A DNA stretch of 64,000 nucleotides from positions 28,298,675 through 28,362,674 of the forward strand of contig NC_090177.1 of the NCBI RefSeq assembly GCF_024679245.1, read 5' to 3'. Positions 1-13,250 of this stretch are shown piece after piece (position 1 is the first letter of the stretch; each line of letters begins with the position of its first letter). The stretch comes from Pseudorasbora parva (lineage: Eukaryota > Chordata > Actinopteri > Cypriniformes > Gobionidae). The position numbers were made by a program, and so were the translations under genes. The notes under the pieces were generated by a model. The model was not told the origin of the DNA and searched no databases. It saw only the letters and a program-made list of their open reading frames with translations.

Positions 1-237
1 GAAATCGAATCGGCTTGAGCCAAGGAATCCGATGAAAAAAGAATTTTGTTTCTAGCCCTTAGGGGTCAAAAGTTATAAGCATAAATATGAGTGAAACTTT
101 GGACAGGTGGTGGCGCTAGAGGGATTGAGTTAGAGGCACCAAATTTGCTATAGTGACAGCTCAGACTGGCCTCTATGAGTGTGCCAAATTTCACAACTTT
201 TTACCATACGGTTCTATGGGCTGCCAGAGACTCCTAT

Positions 238-417
238 GGCGGAAGAAGAAGAAGAAGAAGAAGAAGAAGAAGAAGAAGAAGAAGAAGCAGAATAATAATA
301 ATAGGAACACTAACAATTTCAATAGGTGCCTCCGCACCTTCGGTGCTTGGCCCCTAATAATAGGAACACTAACGATTTCAATAGGTGCCTCCGCACCTTC
401 GGTGCTTGGCCCCTAAA
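238..417. repeat. Unit junction 1: AAG microsatellite and two minisatellite copies
   Basis: An AAG run (about 241-287) is followed by two copies (59-bp period) of a minisatellite containing the perfect hairpin GCACC-TTC-GGTGC (393-405 in the second copy), ending GCTTGGCCCCTAA. Just beyond it, 439-448 reads GGGGCCAAGC, the exact reverse complement of GCTTGGCCCC at 404-413. A smaller GCTGC/GCAGC inverted repeat lies between them. Confidence 0.9.
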
Positions 418-2526
418 TAGCTGCAAGCAGCCATTATCGGGGCCAAGCGCAAAGAAGAAGACAAGACATGCCAGCATGGCTGGAAGTCTCAAGCCAACTG
501 CAACAATGAGCCATTAAGGACCTATTAAGTTGATTTTAGGCAAAATAGCAGTCAAATTTTAAATACAGTCAATAATAATGGTTTAATGGTTTATCACTTT
601 CGACCAATAGGTGTCACTGTTACGAAACTGATGTGGTTTAGTCAGATTGAGATGACAATGACACATGCAAAGTTTGGTGTCAATATGTCAAAGCATTGCA
701 GAGATACAGCCTCAAGAGTCATTTTTGCATCATGGCTCAACTCTGTTGCAGTGGTATATGAAAACTGTTTTGTCTATCAATCCGAAATCCATAACTATTT
801 GTCAGCATGGTCTGAAGACGATACGGATCAATTTTGGTGAAAATCGGACAAACGGTCTAGGATGAGTTTGAAAAAGTAGATTTTTAACAAATAACAAGAT
901 GGAGCACAGATATGTTTGCAAAATATGGCAAAATTGGTATCTATCTTCTCGGCATGAGCCAATGAATGTATTATGACCAGTCTCATTACAATAGGCTAAT
1001 TTAATCAAAAGTTATTAGCATTTTTGTACATTTTATTACAACTTTTGACCACAAGGTGGCGCTACCCCGAAACTTTTTGAGTATCTTCAGGACATGGAGC
1101 GGAAGACACATACCGAGTTTTGTAACGATACGCTAATGCATTCGTAAATTATAGCATTAGCATTTTAAACCATAATACTGCATTGAAGTCAATGGGAATT
1201 TCATGTTTTGTTTTATTATAGCGCCACCAAGAGGCACAATCCCACCAATTTTTTTATGTGTCCTCATAGTGAGCCCATACATATGTGTGTCAAGTTTGGT
1301 GAAAATATCTCATTTTGTTTTGGAGTTATAGACATTTATATGAAAAAACACGTAAAAAATGACTGACACCTGACTTTGATTGGATTTTACTACCCCTTAC
1401 TATCAATATTTTGAGATTTGGGCATTAGCGTATAGCTATCGACCTATGTTTCCGAACTTCTGAGGCTGGTTTCGTCTCGATCGGACTAGCGGTTTCGAAG
1501 ATATCAGCAAATGTTTTTTAAGCACTAAATTACAACTCTGCGCAAACCATATGCCGAAACCTGGCAAGTCTGGTATCGTTGGAGTCGGCAAGGATTCAGG
1601 AGACCAAAAAACACACTCCCATCAAAATATGTCAACCACACCCAAAGTTATAAGCGTTTGAAAAAAAAAATTCTCCACTAGGTGGCGCTGTTTCGAAACT
1701 TCTCAGGCTACTTCAGGGCATCGTGGTGATGACCCATACCAAGTTTCATAACAATCTGTTCATGCGTTCATAAAATACAGCATTTTTGCACATAATTCAA
1801 AATGGCCGACATCCAAAATGGCCGACATGGTAAAATTGGATATCAGTCGACTCGGCATGACGCCCTGAATCTAATGAGACCAATTTTATGATTTTTGGAT
1901 AAACGGTTCAGAAGTTATAAGCCAAAATAGGCATTTTTCGTATCTCCGGACAGGTAGGTGGCGCTGCGCCGAAACGCTGCATGTTGCTTCAAGTCATGCT
2001 TGTGATGACATGTACCAAGGTTGGTTTGAATACGATAAAGCGTTGCGGAGATATAGCCTTTAGTGTGTTTTTGCAACCTCCACGTAAAATTTGTTTGTGC
2101 GTTTATTGAAAACGATTGGACGAATCAACTTGAATTCCATAACTTTTTGTCAACATGCTCTGAAGATGATCTGTTTCAATTTTCGTGAAAATCGGAGCAA
2201 CGGCCTAGGAGGAGTTCGAAAAAGTAGTTTTTTCAGAAAATTCAAAATGGCGGGAAAATTTGCATACCGGAAAATGACATCATAGGGTGAAATCGAATCG
2301 GCTTGAGCCAAGGAATCCGATGAAAAAAGAATTTTGTTTCTAGCCCTTAGGGGTCAAAAGTTATAAGCATAAATATGAGTGAAACTTTGGACAGGTGGTG
2401 GCGCTAGAGGGATTGAGTTAGAGGCACCAAATTTGCTATAGTGACAGCTCAGACTGGCCTCTATGAGTGTGCCAAATTTCACAACTTTTTACCATACGGT
2501 TCTATGGGCTGCCAGAGACTCCTATG

Positions 2527-2560
2527 GCGGAAAAAGAAGAAGAAGAAGAAGAAGCAGAAA
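2527..2560. repeat. Unit junction 2: short AAG microsatellite, no minisatellite
   Basis: Here a short AAG run passes almost directly into the TAGCTGCAAGCAGCC sequence that begins the next segment. The minisatellite is missing, which explains the 2145-bp period. Confidence 0.85.
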
Positions 2561-4674
2561 TATAGCTGCAAGCAGCCATTATCGGGGCCAAGCGCAAAGA
2601 AGAAGACAAGACATGCCAGCATGGCTGGAAGTCTCAAGCCAACTGCAACAATGAGCCATTAAGGACCTATTAAGTTGATTTTAGGCAAAATAGCAGTCAA
2701 ATTTTAAATACAGTCAATAATAATGGTTTAATGGTTTATCACTTTCGACCAATAGGTGTCACTGTTACGAAACTGATGTGGTTTAGTCAGATTGAGATGA
2801 CAATGACACATGCAAAGTTTGGTGTCAATATGTCAAAGCATTGCAGAGATACAGCCTCAAGAGTAATTTTTGCATCATGGCTCAACTCTGTTGCAGTGGT
2901 ATATGAAAACTGTTTTATCTATCAATCCGAAATCCATAAGTATTTGTCAGCATGGTCTGAAGACGATACGGATCAATTTTGGTGAAAATCGGACAAACGG
3001 TCTAGGATGAGTTTGAAAAAGTAGATTTTTAACAAATAACAAGATGGAGCACAGATATGTTTGCAAAATATGGCAAAATTGGTATCTATCTTCTCGGCAT
3101 GAGCCAATGAATGTATTATGACCAGTCTCATTACAATAGGCTAATTTAATCAAAAGTTATTAGCATTTTTGTACATTTTATTACAACTTTTGACCACAAG
3201 GTGGCGCTGCCCCGAAACTTTTTGAATATCTTCGGGACATAGAGCGGAAGACACATACCGAGTTTTGTAATGATACACTAGTGCATTCTTAAATTATAGC
3301 ATTAGCATTTTAAACCGTAATACTGCATTGAAGTCAATGGGAATTTCATGTTTTGTTTTATTATAGCGCCACCAAGAGGCACAATCCCACCAATTTTTTT
3401 ATGTGTCCTCGTAGTGAGCCCATACATATGTGTGTCAAGTTTGGTGAAAATATTTCATTTTGTTTTGGAGTTATAGACATTTATATGAAAAAACACGTAA
3501 AAAATGACTGACACCTGACTTTGATTGGATTTTACTACCCCTTACTATCAATATTTTGAGATTTGGGCATTAGCGTATAGCTATCGACCTATGTTTCCGA
3601 ACTTCTGAGGCTGGTTTCGTCTCGATCGGACTAGCGGTTTCGAAGATATCAGCAAATGTTTTTTAAGCACTAAATTACAACTCTGCGCAAACCATATGCC
3701 GAAACCTGGCAAGTCTGGTATCGTTGGAGTCGGCAAGGATTCAGGAGACCAAAAAACACACTCCCATCAAAATATGTCAACCACACCCAAAGTTATAAGC
3801 GTTTGAAAAAAAAAATTCTCCACTAGGTGGCGCTGTTTCGAAACTTCTCAGGCTACTTCAGGGCATCGTGGTGATGACCCATACCAAGTTTCATAACAAT
3901 GTGTTCATGCGTTCATAAAATACAGCATTTTTGCACATAATTCAAAATGGCCGACATCCAAAATGGCCGACATGGTAAAATTGGATATCAGTCGACTCGG
4001 CATGACGCCCTGAATCTAATGAGACCAATTTTATGATTTTTGGATAAACGGTTCAGAAGTTATAAGCCAAAATAGGCATTTTTCGTATCTCCGGACAGGT
4101 AGGTGGCGCTGCGCCGAAACGCTGCATGTTGCTTCAAGTCATGCTTGTGATGACATGTACCAAGGTTGGTTTGAATACGATAAAGCGTTGAGGAGATATA
4201 GCCTTTAGTGTGTTTTTGCAACCTCCACGTAAAATTTGTTTGTGCGTTTATTGAAAACGATTGGACGAATCAACTTGAATTCCATAACTTTTTGTCAACA
4301 TGCTCTGAAGATGATCTGTTTCAATTTTCGTGAAAATCGGAGCAACGGCCTAGGAGGAGTTCGAAAAAGTAGGTTTTTCAGAAAATTCAAAATGGCGGGA
4401 AAATTTGCATACCGGAAAATGACATCATAGGGTGAAATCGAATCGGCTTGAGCCAAGGAATCCGATGAAAAAAGAATTTTGTTTCTAGCCCTTAGGGGTC
4501 AAAAGTTATAAGCATAAATATGAGTGAAACTTTGGACAGGTGGTGGCGCTAGAGGGATTGAGTTAGAGGCACCAAATTTGCTATAGTGACAGCTCAGACT
4601 GGCCTCTATGAGTGTGCCAAATTTCACAACTTTTTACCATACGGTTCTATGGGCTGCCAGAGACTCCTATGGCG

Positions 4675-4760
4675 GAAAAAGAAGAAGAAGCAGAATAATA
4701 ATAGGAACACTAACGATTTCAATAGGTGCCTCCGCACCTTCGGTGCTTGGCCCCTAAATA
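4675..4760. repeat. Unit junction 3: AAG run and one minisatellite copy
   Basis: A short AAG run is followed by a single copy of the hairpin-containing minisatellite, then by TATAGCTGCAAGCAGCC. Confidence 0.85.
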
Positions 4761-6872
4761 TAGCTGCAAGCAGCCATTATCGGGGCCAAGCGCAAAGAAG
4801 AAGACAAGACATGCCAGCATGGCTGGAAGTCTCAAGCCAACTGCAACAATGAGCCATTAAGGACCTATTAAGTTGATTTTAGGCAAAATAGCAGTAAAAT
4901 TTTAAATACAGTCAATAATAATGGTTTAATGGTTTATCACTTTCGACCAATAGGTGTCACTGTTACGAAACTGATGTGGTTTAGTCAGATTGAGATGACA
5001 ATGACACATGCAAAGTTTGGTGTCAATATGTCAAAGCATTGCAGAGATACAGCCTCAAGAGTCATTTTTGCATCATGGCTCAACTCTGTTGCAGTGGTAT
5101 ATGAAAACTGTTTTGTCTATCAATCCGAAATCCATAACTATTTGTCAGCATGGTCTGAAGACGATACGGATCAATTTTGGTGAAAATCGGACAAACGGTC
5201 TAGGATGAGTTTGAAAAAGTAGATTTTTAACAAATAACAAGATGGAGCACAGATATGTTTGCAAAATATGGCAAAATTGGTATCTATCTTCTCGGCATGA
5301 GCCAATGAATGTATTATGACCAGTCTCATTACAATAGGCTAATTTAATCAAAAGTTATTAGCATTTTTGTACATTTTATTACAACTTTTGACCACAAGGT
5401 GGCGCTGCCCCGAAACTTTTTGAATATCTTCGGGACATAGAGCGGAAGACACATACCGAGTTTTGTAATGATACACTAGTGCATTCTTAAATTATAGCAT
5501 TAGCATTTTAAACCGTAATACTGCATTGAAGTCAATGGGAATTTCATGTTTTGTTTTATTATAGCGCCACCAAGAGGCACAATCCCACCAATTTTTTTAT
5601 GTGTCCTCGTAGTGAGCCCATACATATGTGTGTCAAGTTTGGTGAAAATATTTCATTTTGTTTTGGAGTTATAGACATTTATATGAAAAAACACGTAAAA
5701 AAGGACTGACACCTGACTTTGATTGGATTTTACTACCCCTTACTATCAATATTTTGAGATTTGGGCATTAGCGTATAGCTATCGACCTATGTTTCCGAAC
5801 TTCTGAGGCTGGTTTCGTCTCGATCGGACTAGCGGTTTCGAAGATATCAGCAAATGTTTTTTAAGCACTAAATTACAACTCTGCGCAAACCATATGCCGA
5901 AACCTGGCAAGTCTGGTATCGTTGGAGTCGGCAAGGATTCAGGAGACCAAAAAACACACTCCCATCAAAATATGTCAACCACACCCAAAGTTATAAGCGT
6001 TTGAAAAAAAAAATTCTCCACTAGGTGGCGCTGTTTCGAAACTTCTCAGGCTACTTCAGGGCATCGTGGTGATGACCCATACCAAGTTTCATAACAATCT
6101 GTTCATGCGTTCATAAAATACAGCATTTTTGCACATAATTCAAAATGGCCGACATCCAAAATGGCCGACATGGTAAAATTGGATATCAGTCGACTCGGCA
6201 TGACGCCCTGAATCTAATGAGACCAATTTTATGATTTTTGGATAAACGGTTCAGAAGTTATAAGCCAAAATAGGCATTTTTCGTATCTCCGGACAGGTAG
6301 GTGGCGCTGCGCCGAAACGCTGCATGTTGCTTCAAGTCATGCTTGTGATGACATGTACCAAGGTTGGTTTGAATACGATAAAGCGTTGCGGAGATATAGC
6401 CTTTAGTGTGTTTTTGCAACCTCCACGTAAAATTTGTTTGTGCGTTTATTGAAAACGATTGGACGAATCAACTTGAATTCCATAACTTTTTGTCAACATG
6501 CTCTGAAGATGATCTGTTTCAATTTTCGTGAAAATCGGAGCAACGGCCTAGGAGGAGTTCGAAAAAGTAGGTTTTTCAGAAAATTCAAAATGGCGGGAAA
6601 ATTTGCATACCGGAAAATGACATCATAGGGTGAAATCGAATCGGCTTGAGCCAAGGAATCCGATGAAAAAAGAATTTTGTTTCTAGCCCTTAGGGGTCAA
6701 AAGTTATAAGCATAAATATGAGTGAAACTTTGGACAGGTGGTGGCGCTAGAGGGATTGAGTTAGAGGCACCAAATTTGCTATAGTGACAGCTCAGACTGG
6801 CCTCTATGAGTGTGCCAAATTTCACAACTTTTTACCATACGGTTCTATGGGCTGCCAGAGACTCCTATGGCG

Positions 6873-7142
6873 GAAGAAGAAGAAGAAGAAGAAGCAGAAT
6901 AATAATAATAGGAACACTAACGATTTCAATAGGTGCCTCCGCACCTTCGGTGCTTGGCCCCTAAATAGGAACACTAACGATTTCAATAGGTGCCTCCGCA
7001 CCTTCGGTGCTTGGCCCCTAATAATAGGAACACTAACGATTTCAATAGGTGCCTCCGCACCTTCGGTGCTTGGCCCCTAATAATAGGAACACTAACGATT
7101 TCAATAGGTGCCTCCGCACCTTCGGTGCTTGGCCCCTAAATA
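6873..7142. repeat. Unit junction 4: AAG run and four minisatellite copies
   Basis: Four head-to-tail copies with GGAACAC at 6911, 6968, 7027 and 7086 (periods 57, 59 and 59 bp). Each carries the GCACC-TTC-GGTGC hairpin and ends in GGCCCCTAA. Confidence 0.9.
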
Positions 7143-9254
7143 TAGCTGCAAGCAGCCATTATCGGGGCCAAGCGCAAAGAAGAAGACAAGACATGCCAGC
7201 ATGGCTGGAAGTCTCAAGCCAACTGCAACAATGAGCCATTAAGGACCTATTAAGTTGATTTTAGGCAAAATAGCAGTCAAATTTTAAATACAGTCAATAA
7301 TAATGGTTTAATGGTTTATCACTTTCGACCAATAGGTGTCACTGTTACGAAACTGATGTGGTTTAGTCAGATTGAGATGACAATGACACATGCAAAGTTT
7401 GGTGTCAATATGTCAAAGCCTTGCAGAGATACAGCCTCAAGAGTAATTTTTGCATCATGGCTCAACTCTGTTGCAGTGGTATATGAAAACTGTTTTGTCT
7501 ATCAATCCGAAATCCATAACTATTTGTCAGCATGGTCTGAAGACGATACGGATCAATTTTGGTGAAAATCGGACAAACGGTCTAGGATGAGTTTGAAAAA
7601 GTAGGTTTTTAACAAATAACAAGACGGAGGACAGATAGGTTTGCAAAATATGGCACAATTGGTATCCATGTTCTCGGCATGAGCCATTGACTGTATTATG
7701 ACCAGTTTCATTACAATGGGTTAATTTAATCAAAAGTTATTCGCATTTCTGTACATTTTATTACAACTTTTGACCACAAGGTGGCGCTACCCCGAAACTT
7801 TTTGAGTATCTTCAGGACATGGAGCGGAAGACACATACCGAGTTTTGTAACGATACGCTAATGCATTCTTAAATTATAGCATTAGCATTTTAAACCATAA
7901 TACTGCATTGAAGTCAATGGGAATTTCATGTTTTGTTTTATTATAGCGCCACCAAGAGGCACAATCCCACCAATTTTTTTATGTGTCCTCATAGTGAGCC
8001 CATACATATGTGTGTCAAGTTTGGTGAAAATATCTCATTTTGTTTTGGAGTTATAGACATTTATATGAAAAAACACGTAAAAAAGGACTGACACCTGACT
8101 TTGATTGGATTTTACTACCCCTTACTATCAATATTTTGAGATTTGGGCATTAGCGTATAGCTATCGACCTATGTTTTCGAACTTCTGAGGCTGGTTTCGT
8201 CTCGATCGGACTAGCGGTTTCGAAGATATCAGCAAATGTTTTTTAAGCACTAAATTACAACTCTGCGCAAACCATATGCCGAAACCTGGCAAGTCTGGTA
8301 TCGTTGGAGTCGGCAAGGATTCAGGAGACCAAAAAACACACTCCCATCAAAATATGTCAACCACACCCAAAGTTATAAGCGTTTGAAAAAAAAAATTCTC
8401 CACTAGGTGGCGCTGTTTCGAAACTTCTCAGGCTACTTCAGGGCATCGTGGTGATGACCCATACCAAGTTTCATAACAATCTGTTCATGCGTTCATAAAA
8501 TACAGCATTTTTGCACATAATTCAAAATGGCCGACATCCAAAATGGCCGACATGGTAAAATTGGATATCAGTCGACTCGGCATGACGCCCTGAATCTAAT
8601 GAGACCAATTTTATGATTTTTGGATAAACGGTTCAGAAGTTATAAGCCAAAATAGGCATTTTTCGTATCTCCGGACAGGTAGGTGGCGCTGCGCCGAAAC
8701 GCTGCATGTTGCTTCAAGTCATGCTTGTGATGACATGTACCAAGGTTGGTTTGAATACGATAAAGCGTTGCGGAGATATAGCCTTTAGTGTGTTTTTGCA
8801 ACCTCCACGTAAAATTTGTTTGTGCGTTTATTGGAAACGATTGGACGAATCAACTTGAATTCCATAACTTTTTGTCAACATGCTCTGAAGATGATCTGTT
8901 TCAATTTTCGTGAAAATCGGAGCAACGGCCTAGGAGGAGTTCGAAAAAGTAGGTTTTTCAGAAAATTCAAAATGGCGGGAAAATTTGCATACCGGAAAAT
9001 GACATCATAGGGTGAAATCGAATCGGCTTGAGCCAAGGAATCCGATGAAAAAAGAATTTTGTTTCTAGCCCTTAGGGGTCAAAAGTTATAAGCATAAATA
9101 TGAGTGAAACTTTGGACAGGTGGTGGCGCTAGAGGGATTGAGTTAGAGGCACCAAATTTGCTATAGTGACAGCTCAGACTGGCCTCTATGAGTGTGCCAA
9201 ATTTCACAACTTTTTACCATACGGTTCTATGGGCTGCCAGAGACTCCTATGGCG

Positions 9255-9429
9255 GAAGAAAAAGAAAAAGAAGAAGAAGAAGAAGAAGAAGAAGAAGAAG
9301 CAGAATAATAATAATAGGAACACTAACGGTTTCAATAGGTGCCTCCGCACCTTCGGTGCTTGGCCCCTAATAATAGGAACACTAACGATTTCAATAGGTG
9401 CCTCCGCACCTTCGGTGCTTGGCCCCTAA
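9255..9429. repeat. Right edge of the array: AAG run and two minisatellite copies ending CTAA
   Basis: The partial fifth unit ends exactly at the minisatellite terminus: hairpin 9406-9418, CTAA at 9426-9429, then T and unrelated sequence. The edge of the array therefore coincides with the same 3' terminus seen at the internal junctions. Confidence 0.85.
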
Positions 9430-9865
9430 TCATCCATGACGCAGATTTAAAACTAACTCACTTAAATAATGATAAATATACATGTATTCTTGTCATGATA
9501 CATGAATATCCACTTCTTGGATATCTGGACGAACAGCAAAGGAAGCTGACCCCACTATTTGGTCTATTCTGTGTAAAGGTAAGGAATGTCATTCCTTATT
9601 AAGTGTTGTGGCTGAGTTGATATAGGTGTGACTTTTGATGTCTTAAGCCTAGATGAACGGAGGAATTATGGTATTTTTTCTGATAATGATGCATAACTTT
9701 AACCATTGTTCATGTGAACTACAAGACAGCCGGACATGCTTTGTTTATAGACTATTTGTGGGTGGCTGTTTGACCTATCAATTTGTGTTGATAATAGGGT
9801 AAATCGTGAAATTGGCTCTACAGCTAGGCTGTGCTGTCGAGTGGAGTCCAACAGGTCCCAGTTAG
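9430..9865. other. Unassigned sequence right of the array
   Basis: No gene or repeat is recognised. The only structure noted is a short near-palindrome around 9581-9602 (AAGGAATG / CATTCCTT). The small open frame that runs out of the array into this stretch has no support as a gene. Confidence 0.4.
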
Positions 9866-11250
9866 GGCCTTAATGGACGACTTGACAATTACAGCAAGGT
9901 CAGTCCCGGAGGGTAGATGGATCTTGGAAGATTTGGTAAAGCTCACAACAGCTGCTGGGATGGAGTTCAAACCCTCAAAATCGAGAAGTTTGGTCTAGAA
10001 TCGGGGCCTTGTCCAGGACCGCTTCCGGTTAAAGATTGGTGAAGATACCATCCCAACGGTCACGGAGAAGCCGGTACAGAGTTAAGGGAGGTGGTATAGA
10101 GCCAAACTAACTGACAAAGTAAGCGTAAAGGAGAGGCTCAAAGAAGCAGAAGAATGGCTGAATGCCCTGGAGAGGAGTGGCTTGGCCAGAAAGGTATGGG
10201 GCTATCAGTACGGTATTCTTCCAAGGCTTCTGTGGCCATTGCTTATATCCCCTGGTCCCCTTGACAACAGTAGAGACTTTGGAAAGGAGAATCAATAACT
10301 TTCTTAGGAGGTGGCTGTCTGTCACCAAAGGTTTTAGCTCTATAGGGCTATACAGCTCTGGAAGCAAATTGCCATTGCTAATTACATCAGTTGTTGAGGA
10401 ATTTAAAACAGCCAAAGTCCAGTTGGCCATGATGTTGCGCGACAGCAATGATCAGGCTGTGCGACAGGCGAACAGTGAAGACAGGAAGACAGACGCTGGA
10501 AGGAGTCAAGGGCAAAGAACCAGACAAGGGATGGTGCAGAAGGAAATTCGAGCTGTGGAGGAAGAGAGTAGACAAACCAGGGCAGTAGCCATGAAACAGC
10601 AAGGCAGCTGGACCCGGTGGGAAATTGACAGAGGAAGATCTCTCAGTTGGAAGGATATCTGAAACATGGAGGGGCATCGGATAAAGTTCCTCCTTAGTTC
10701 AGTGTACGATGTGCTGCCATTACCAACAAACCTCCAAAGATGGAGGCTGACAGAGGATCCCTCCTGTACGCAGTGCAAGAGACCAGCAAACCTGGAGCAC
10801 ATTCTGTCTTCCTGTCGGGCAGGCCTAACTGAAGGGAGGTTCAGGTGGTGCCATGACTGCAACTGGCCAATGGACTGGAGAAGGAGAGAAAGCCGAAAAG
10901 AACCAAGGCCCAAGAAAAAGGCCCCCGCTTCATTGGCTTCCTCAGGCTTGGGGAGAAGGCAGTCAAGGAGGACAGATGTTTAGGGATCCTTGGTAAGGCA
11001 AAGGACTGGGAGATGAGAGATGATCTCGGAAGGCAACTCAAGTTTCCAGAGGAGATTGCCGTCACCAGCCTCTGACCAGACATCGTGCTCTGGTCCCAAG
11101 TGAGCGGTGGCTAAACTAGGGGGCGGGAGGCAGAGCTGAGTGGTGAAGTACAGAATGGCAGAGGGAGCAGTTCCAGGACGCTGGTTCTGCTGTCAAGCCC
11201 CATCGAGGTGTCGTGGGCTAGTTTGCGAAACACCGGTGAGGTGGGGTGCC
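9866..11250 (+). pseudogene. R2-like LINE reverse-transcriptase pseudogene (C-terminal half)
   Basis: Translated fragments show the end of the reverse transcriptase and the C-terminal part of a non-LTR retrotransposon protein. At 9873 the peptide MDDLTIT matches the catalytic metal-binding box, followed by the EFKPSKSRSLV-like segment. A thumb-type segment with ERRINNFLRRWL follows in another frame (10162-10662). From about 10666 there is a segment with YDVLPLPTNLQRW and a CxxC...H...C zinc-binding motif (CTQCKRPANLEHILSSC), typical of R2-like elements upstream of the endonuclease domain. In-frame stops (after SRSLV, and TGA in the EEIAVTSL segment near 11075) and at least two frameshifts show it is dead. 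The 5' half is missing. Recognition rests on motif memory; exact family not assigned. Confidence 0.8.
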
Positions 11251-11376
11251 CACTTAAAAACCCAGTGAAGTCAACAGGTCTGAATCAATAAGGCTCTGGC
11301 CCCATATGAAGATGTCTGAAGGAAGCGACTTCAATGCTAGCCACCCACATAAAGAGCAGGACGTAACTCCTGCAAA

Positions 11377-11872
11377 GTGTGGTGGTTGCGATATACCCTA
11401 TCGTTTGTAGACATTGAGTTGAGTGGCTCTCCTTTTACAGTGGGAATTGCAGACGAGGAACCCTGCAGTCCTAGTGCCTATCATGCCTCGACAAATCATG
11501 GCCATGCCAGAGTCTTCAGCCATCATGGCTGCTACGCCAGAGTCTTCAGCCATCATGGCCACTATGGCAGAGTACCCAGCCATCATTCCTGCCACCAAAT
11601 CCATCTCAGGCCAGACAAGATTAATATCCAGTCTGGCGGAGCCACCATTCACGTCGGCGCGAGCAGCAAGCATGCCAAGACCTGTGCTCTCAAGCCCACT
11701 TGCTGCTACGCTCTCAAGCCCGCCAACCTCAGCACTGTTTGTCAAGGAAGTTGATCCATTGTCCACAGTGCTCTCAATGATGGCAACAGCAATTTTGTGT
11801 GTTTGGGCTGCACACGCCTTCCCTGATTCCCCCAAGGCGCAACATTCTCAGAGGCCATTTCTGTGCCCCTGA
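11377..11872 (+). other. Low-complexity open frame with Ala/Met/Pro/Ser-rich repeats
   Basis: An open frame of 149 codons (11423-11872) encodes short repeats of the type PESSAIMA made by duplicated CCAGAGTCTTCAGCCATCAT at about 11507-11580. Open frames exist on both strands, as expected of simple-sequence DNA. It resembles repetitive ORFs common in cyprinid genomes, perhaps part of a retroelement. No domain is visible, and calling it a host gene is not supported. Confidence 0.35.
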
Positions 11873-11993
11873 TAGCTCCACTATGGACACGGAGGTTGTC
11901 ACAGAACTCAATGCCTGCCCTGTTATGTAGTCTGTTAAGTCTCAGCCAGAGAGCCTGCTCCAGCCCATTAGTCCTCTCCAGAGACCGATTGGC

Positions 11994-12552
<559 letters not shown>

Positions 12553-12632
12553 CACTCACCTAAAGGATTATTAGGAACAACTGTTCAATTTCTCTTTAAT
12601 GCAATTATCTAAATCAGCCAATCACATAGCAG

Positions 12633-13250
12633 TTGCTTCAATGCATTAAGGGGTGTGGTCCTGGTCAAGACAATATCCTGAACTCCAAACTGAATGTCAG
12701 AATTGGAAAGAAAGGTGATGTAAGCAATTTTGAGCGTGGCATAGTTGTTGGTGCCAGATGGGCCGGTCTGAGTACTTCACAATCTGCTCAGTTATTGGGA
12801 TTTTCACACACAACCATTTCTAGGGTTTACAAAGAATGGTGTGAAAAGGGAAAAACATCCAGTATGTGCCAGTCCTGTGGACAAAAATGCATTGCTGATG
12901 CTAGAGGTCAGAGGAGAATGGGCCGACTGATTCAAGCTGATAGAAGAGCAACTTTGACTGAAATAACCACTCGTTATAACCGAGGTATGCAGCAAAGCAT
13001 TTGTGAAGCCCCAACACGCACAGCCTTGAGGCGGATGGGCTACAACAGCAGAAGATCCCACCGGGTACTACTTATCTCTACTACAAATAGGAAAAAGAGG
13101 CTACAATTTGCACAAGCTCACCAAAATTGGACAGTTGAAGACTGGAAAAATGTTGCCTGGTCTGATGAATCTCGATTTCTGTTGAGACTTTCAGATGGTA
13201 GAGTCAGAATTTGCCGTAAACAGAATGAGAGCATGGATTATGCTCCATGA
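12633..13250 (+). pseudogene. Tc1-like transposase, N-terminal and catalytic segment
   Basis: The open frame contains the paired helix-turn-helix DNA-binding region (GLSTSQSAQLLGFSHTTISR, then the ADARGQRRMGRLIQ segment) and the start of the DDE catalytic core (WSDESRF, with the first catalytic Asp). The frame stops at TGA 13248-13250. Downstream codons for an SGGGVMVWG-like segment remain legible to about 13330 with further stops, and the core is then interrupted by the MITE. Tc1 transposases are normally about 340 aa, so only around 60% is open here. Confidence 0.85.

Larger units (their letters stand above)
1..9429. repeat. Tandem array of a 2.1-2.4 kb unit (4 full units plus a partial fifth)
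   Basis: The same unit start recurs at 1, 2289, 4434, 6632 and 9014, giving periods of 2288, 2145, 2198 and 2382 bp. The units are near-identical; length varies mainly through an AAG microsatellite and a 57-59 bp minisatellite at each junction. The motif GGTGGCGCT recurs inside each unit (109, 1055, 1681 and 1957 in unit 1, inverted at 1220), usually followed by CGAAAC-like sequence, so the unit was itself built from degenerate repeats. Short ORFs recur at the same place in each unit but are not conserved as proteins and are not annotated. The left edge of the array lies outside the window. A family name cannot be given from sequence alone. Confidence 0.95.

Noticed and set aside
153..9429. 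Recurring 60-98 codon ORFs in every array unit
   Set aside because: They recur because the DNA recurs; they contain Lys or Arg runs from the AAG repeat, lack known domains and vary in length with the microsatellite.
1..9429. Direct-repeat array as a CRISPR-like locus
   Set aside because: The repeats are kilobase-scale or contiguous minisatellites without unique spacers, and the sequence is vertebrate.
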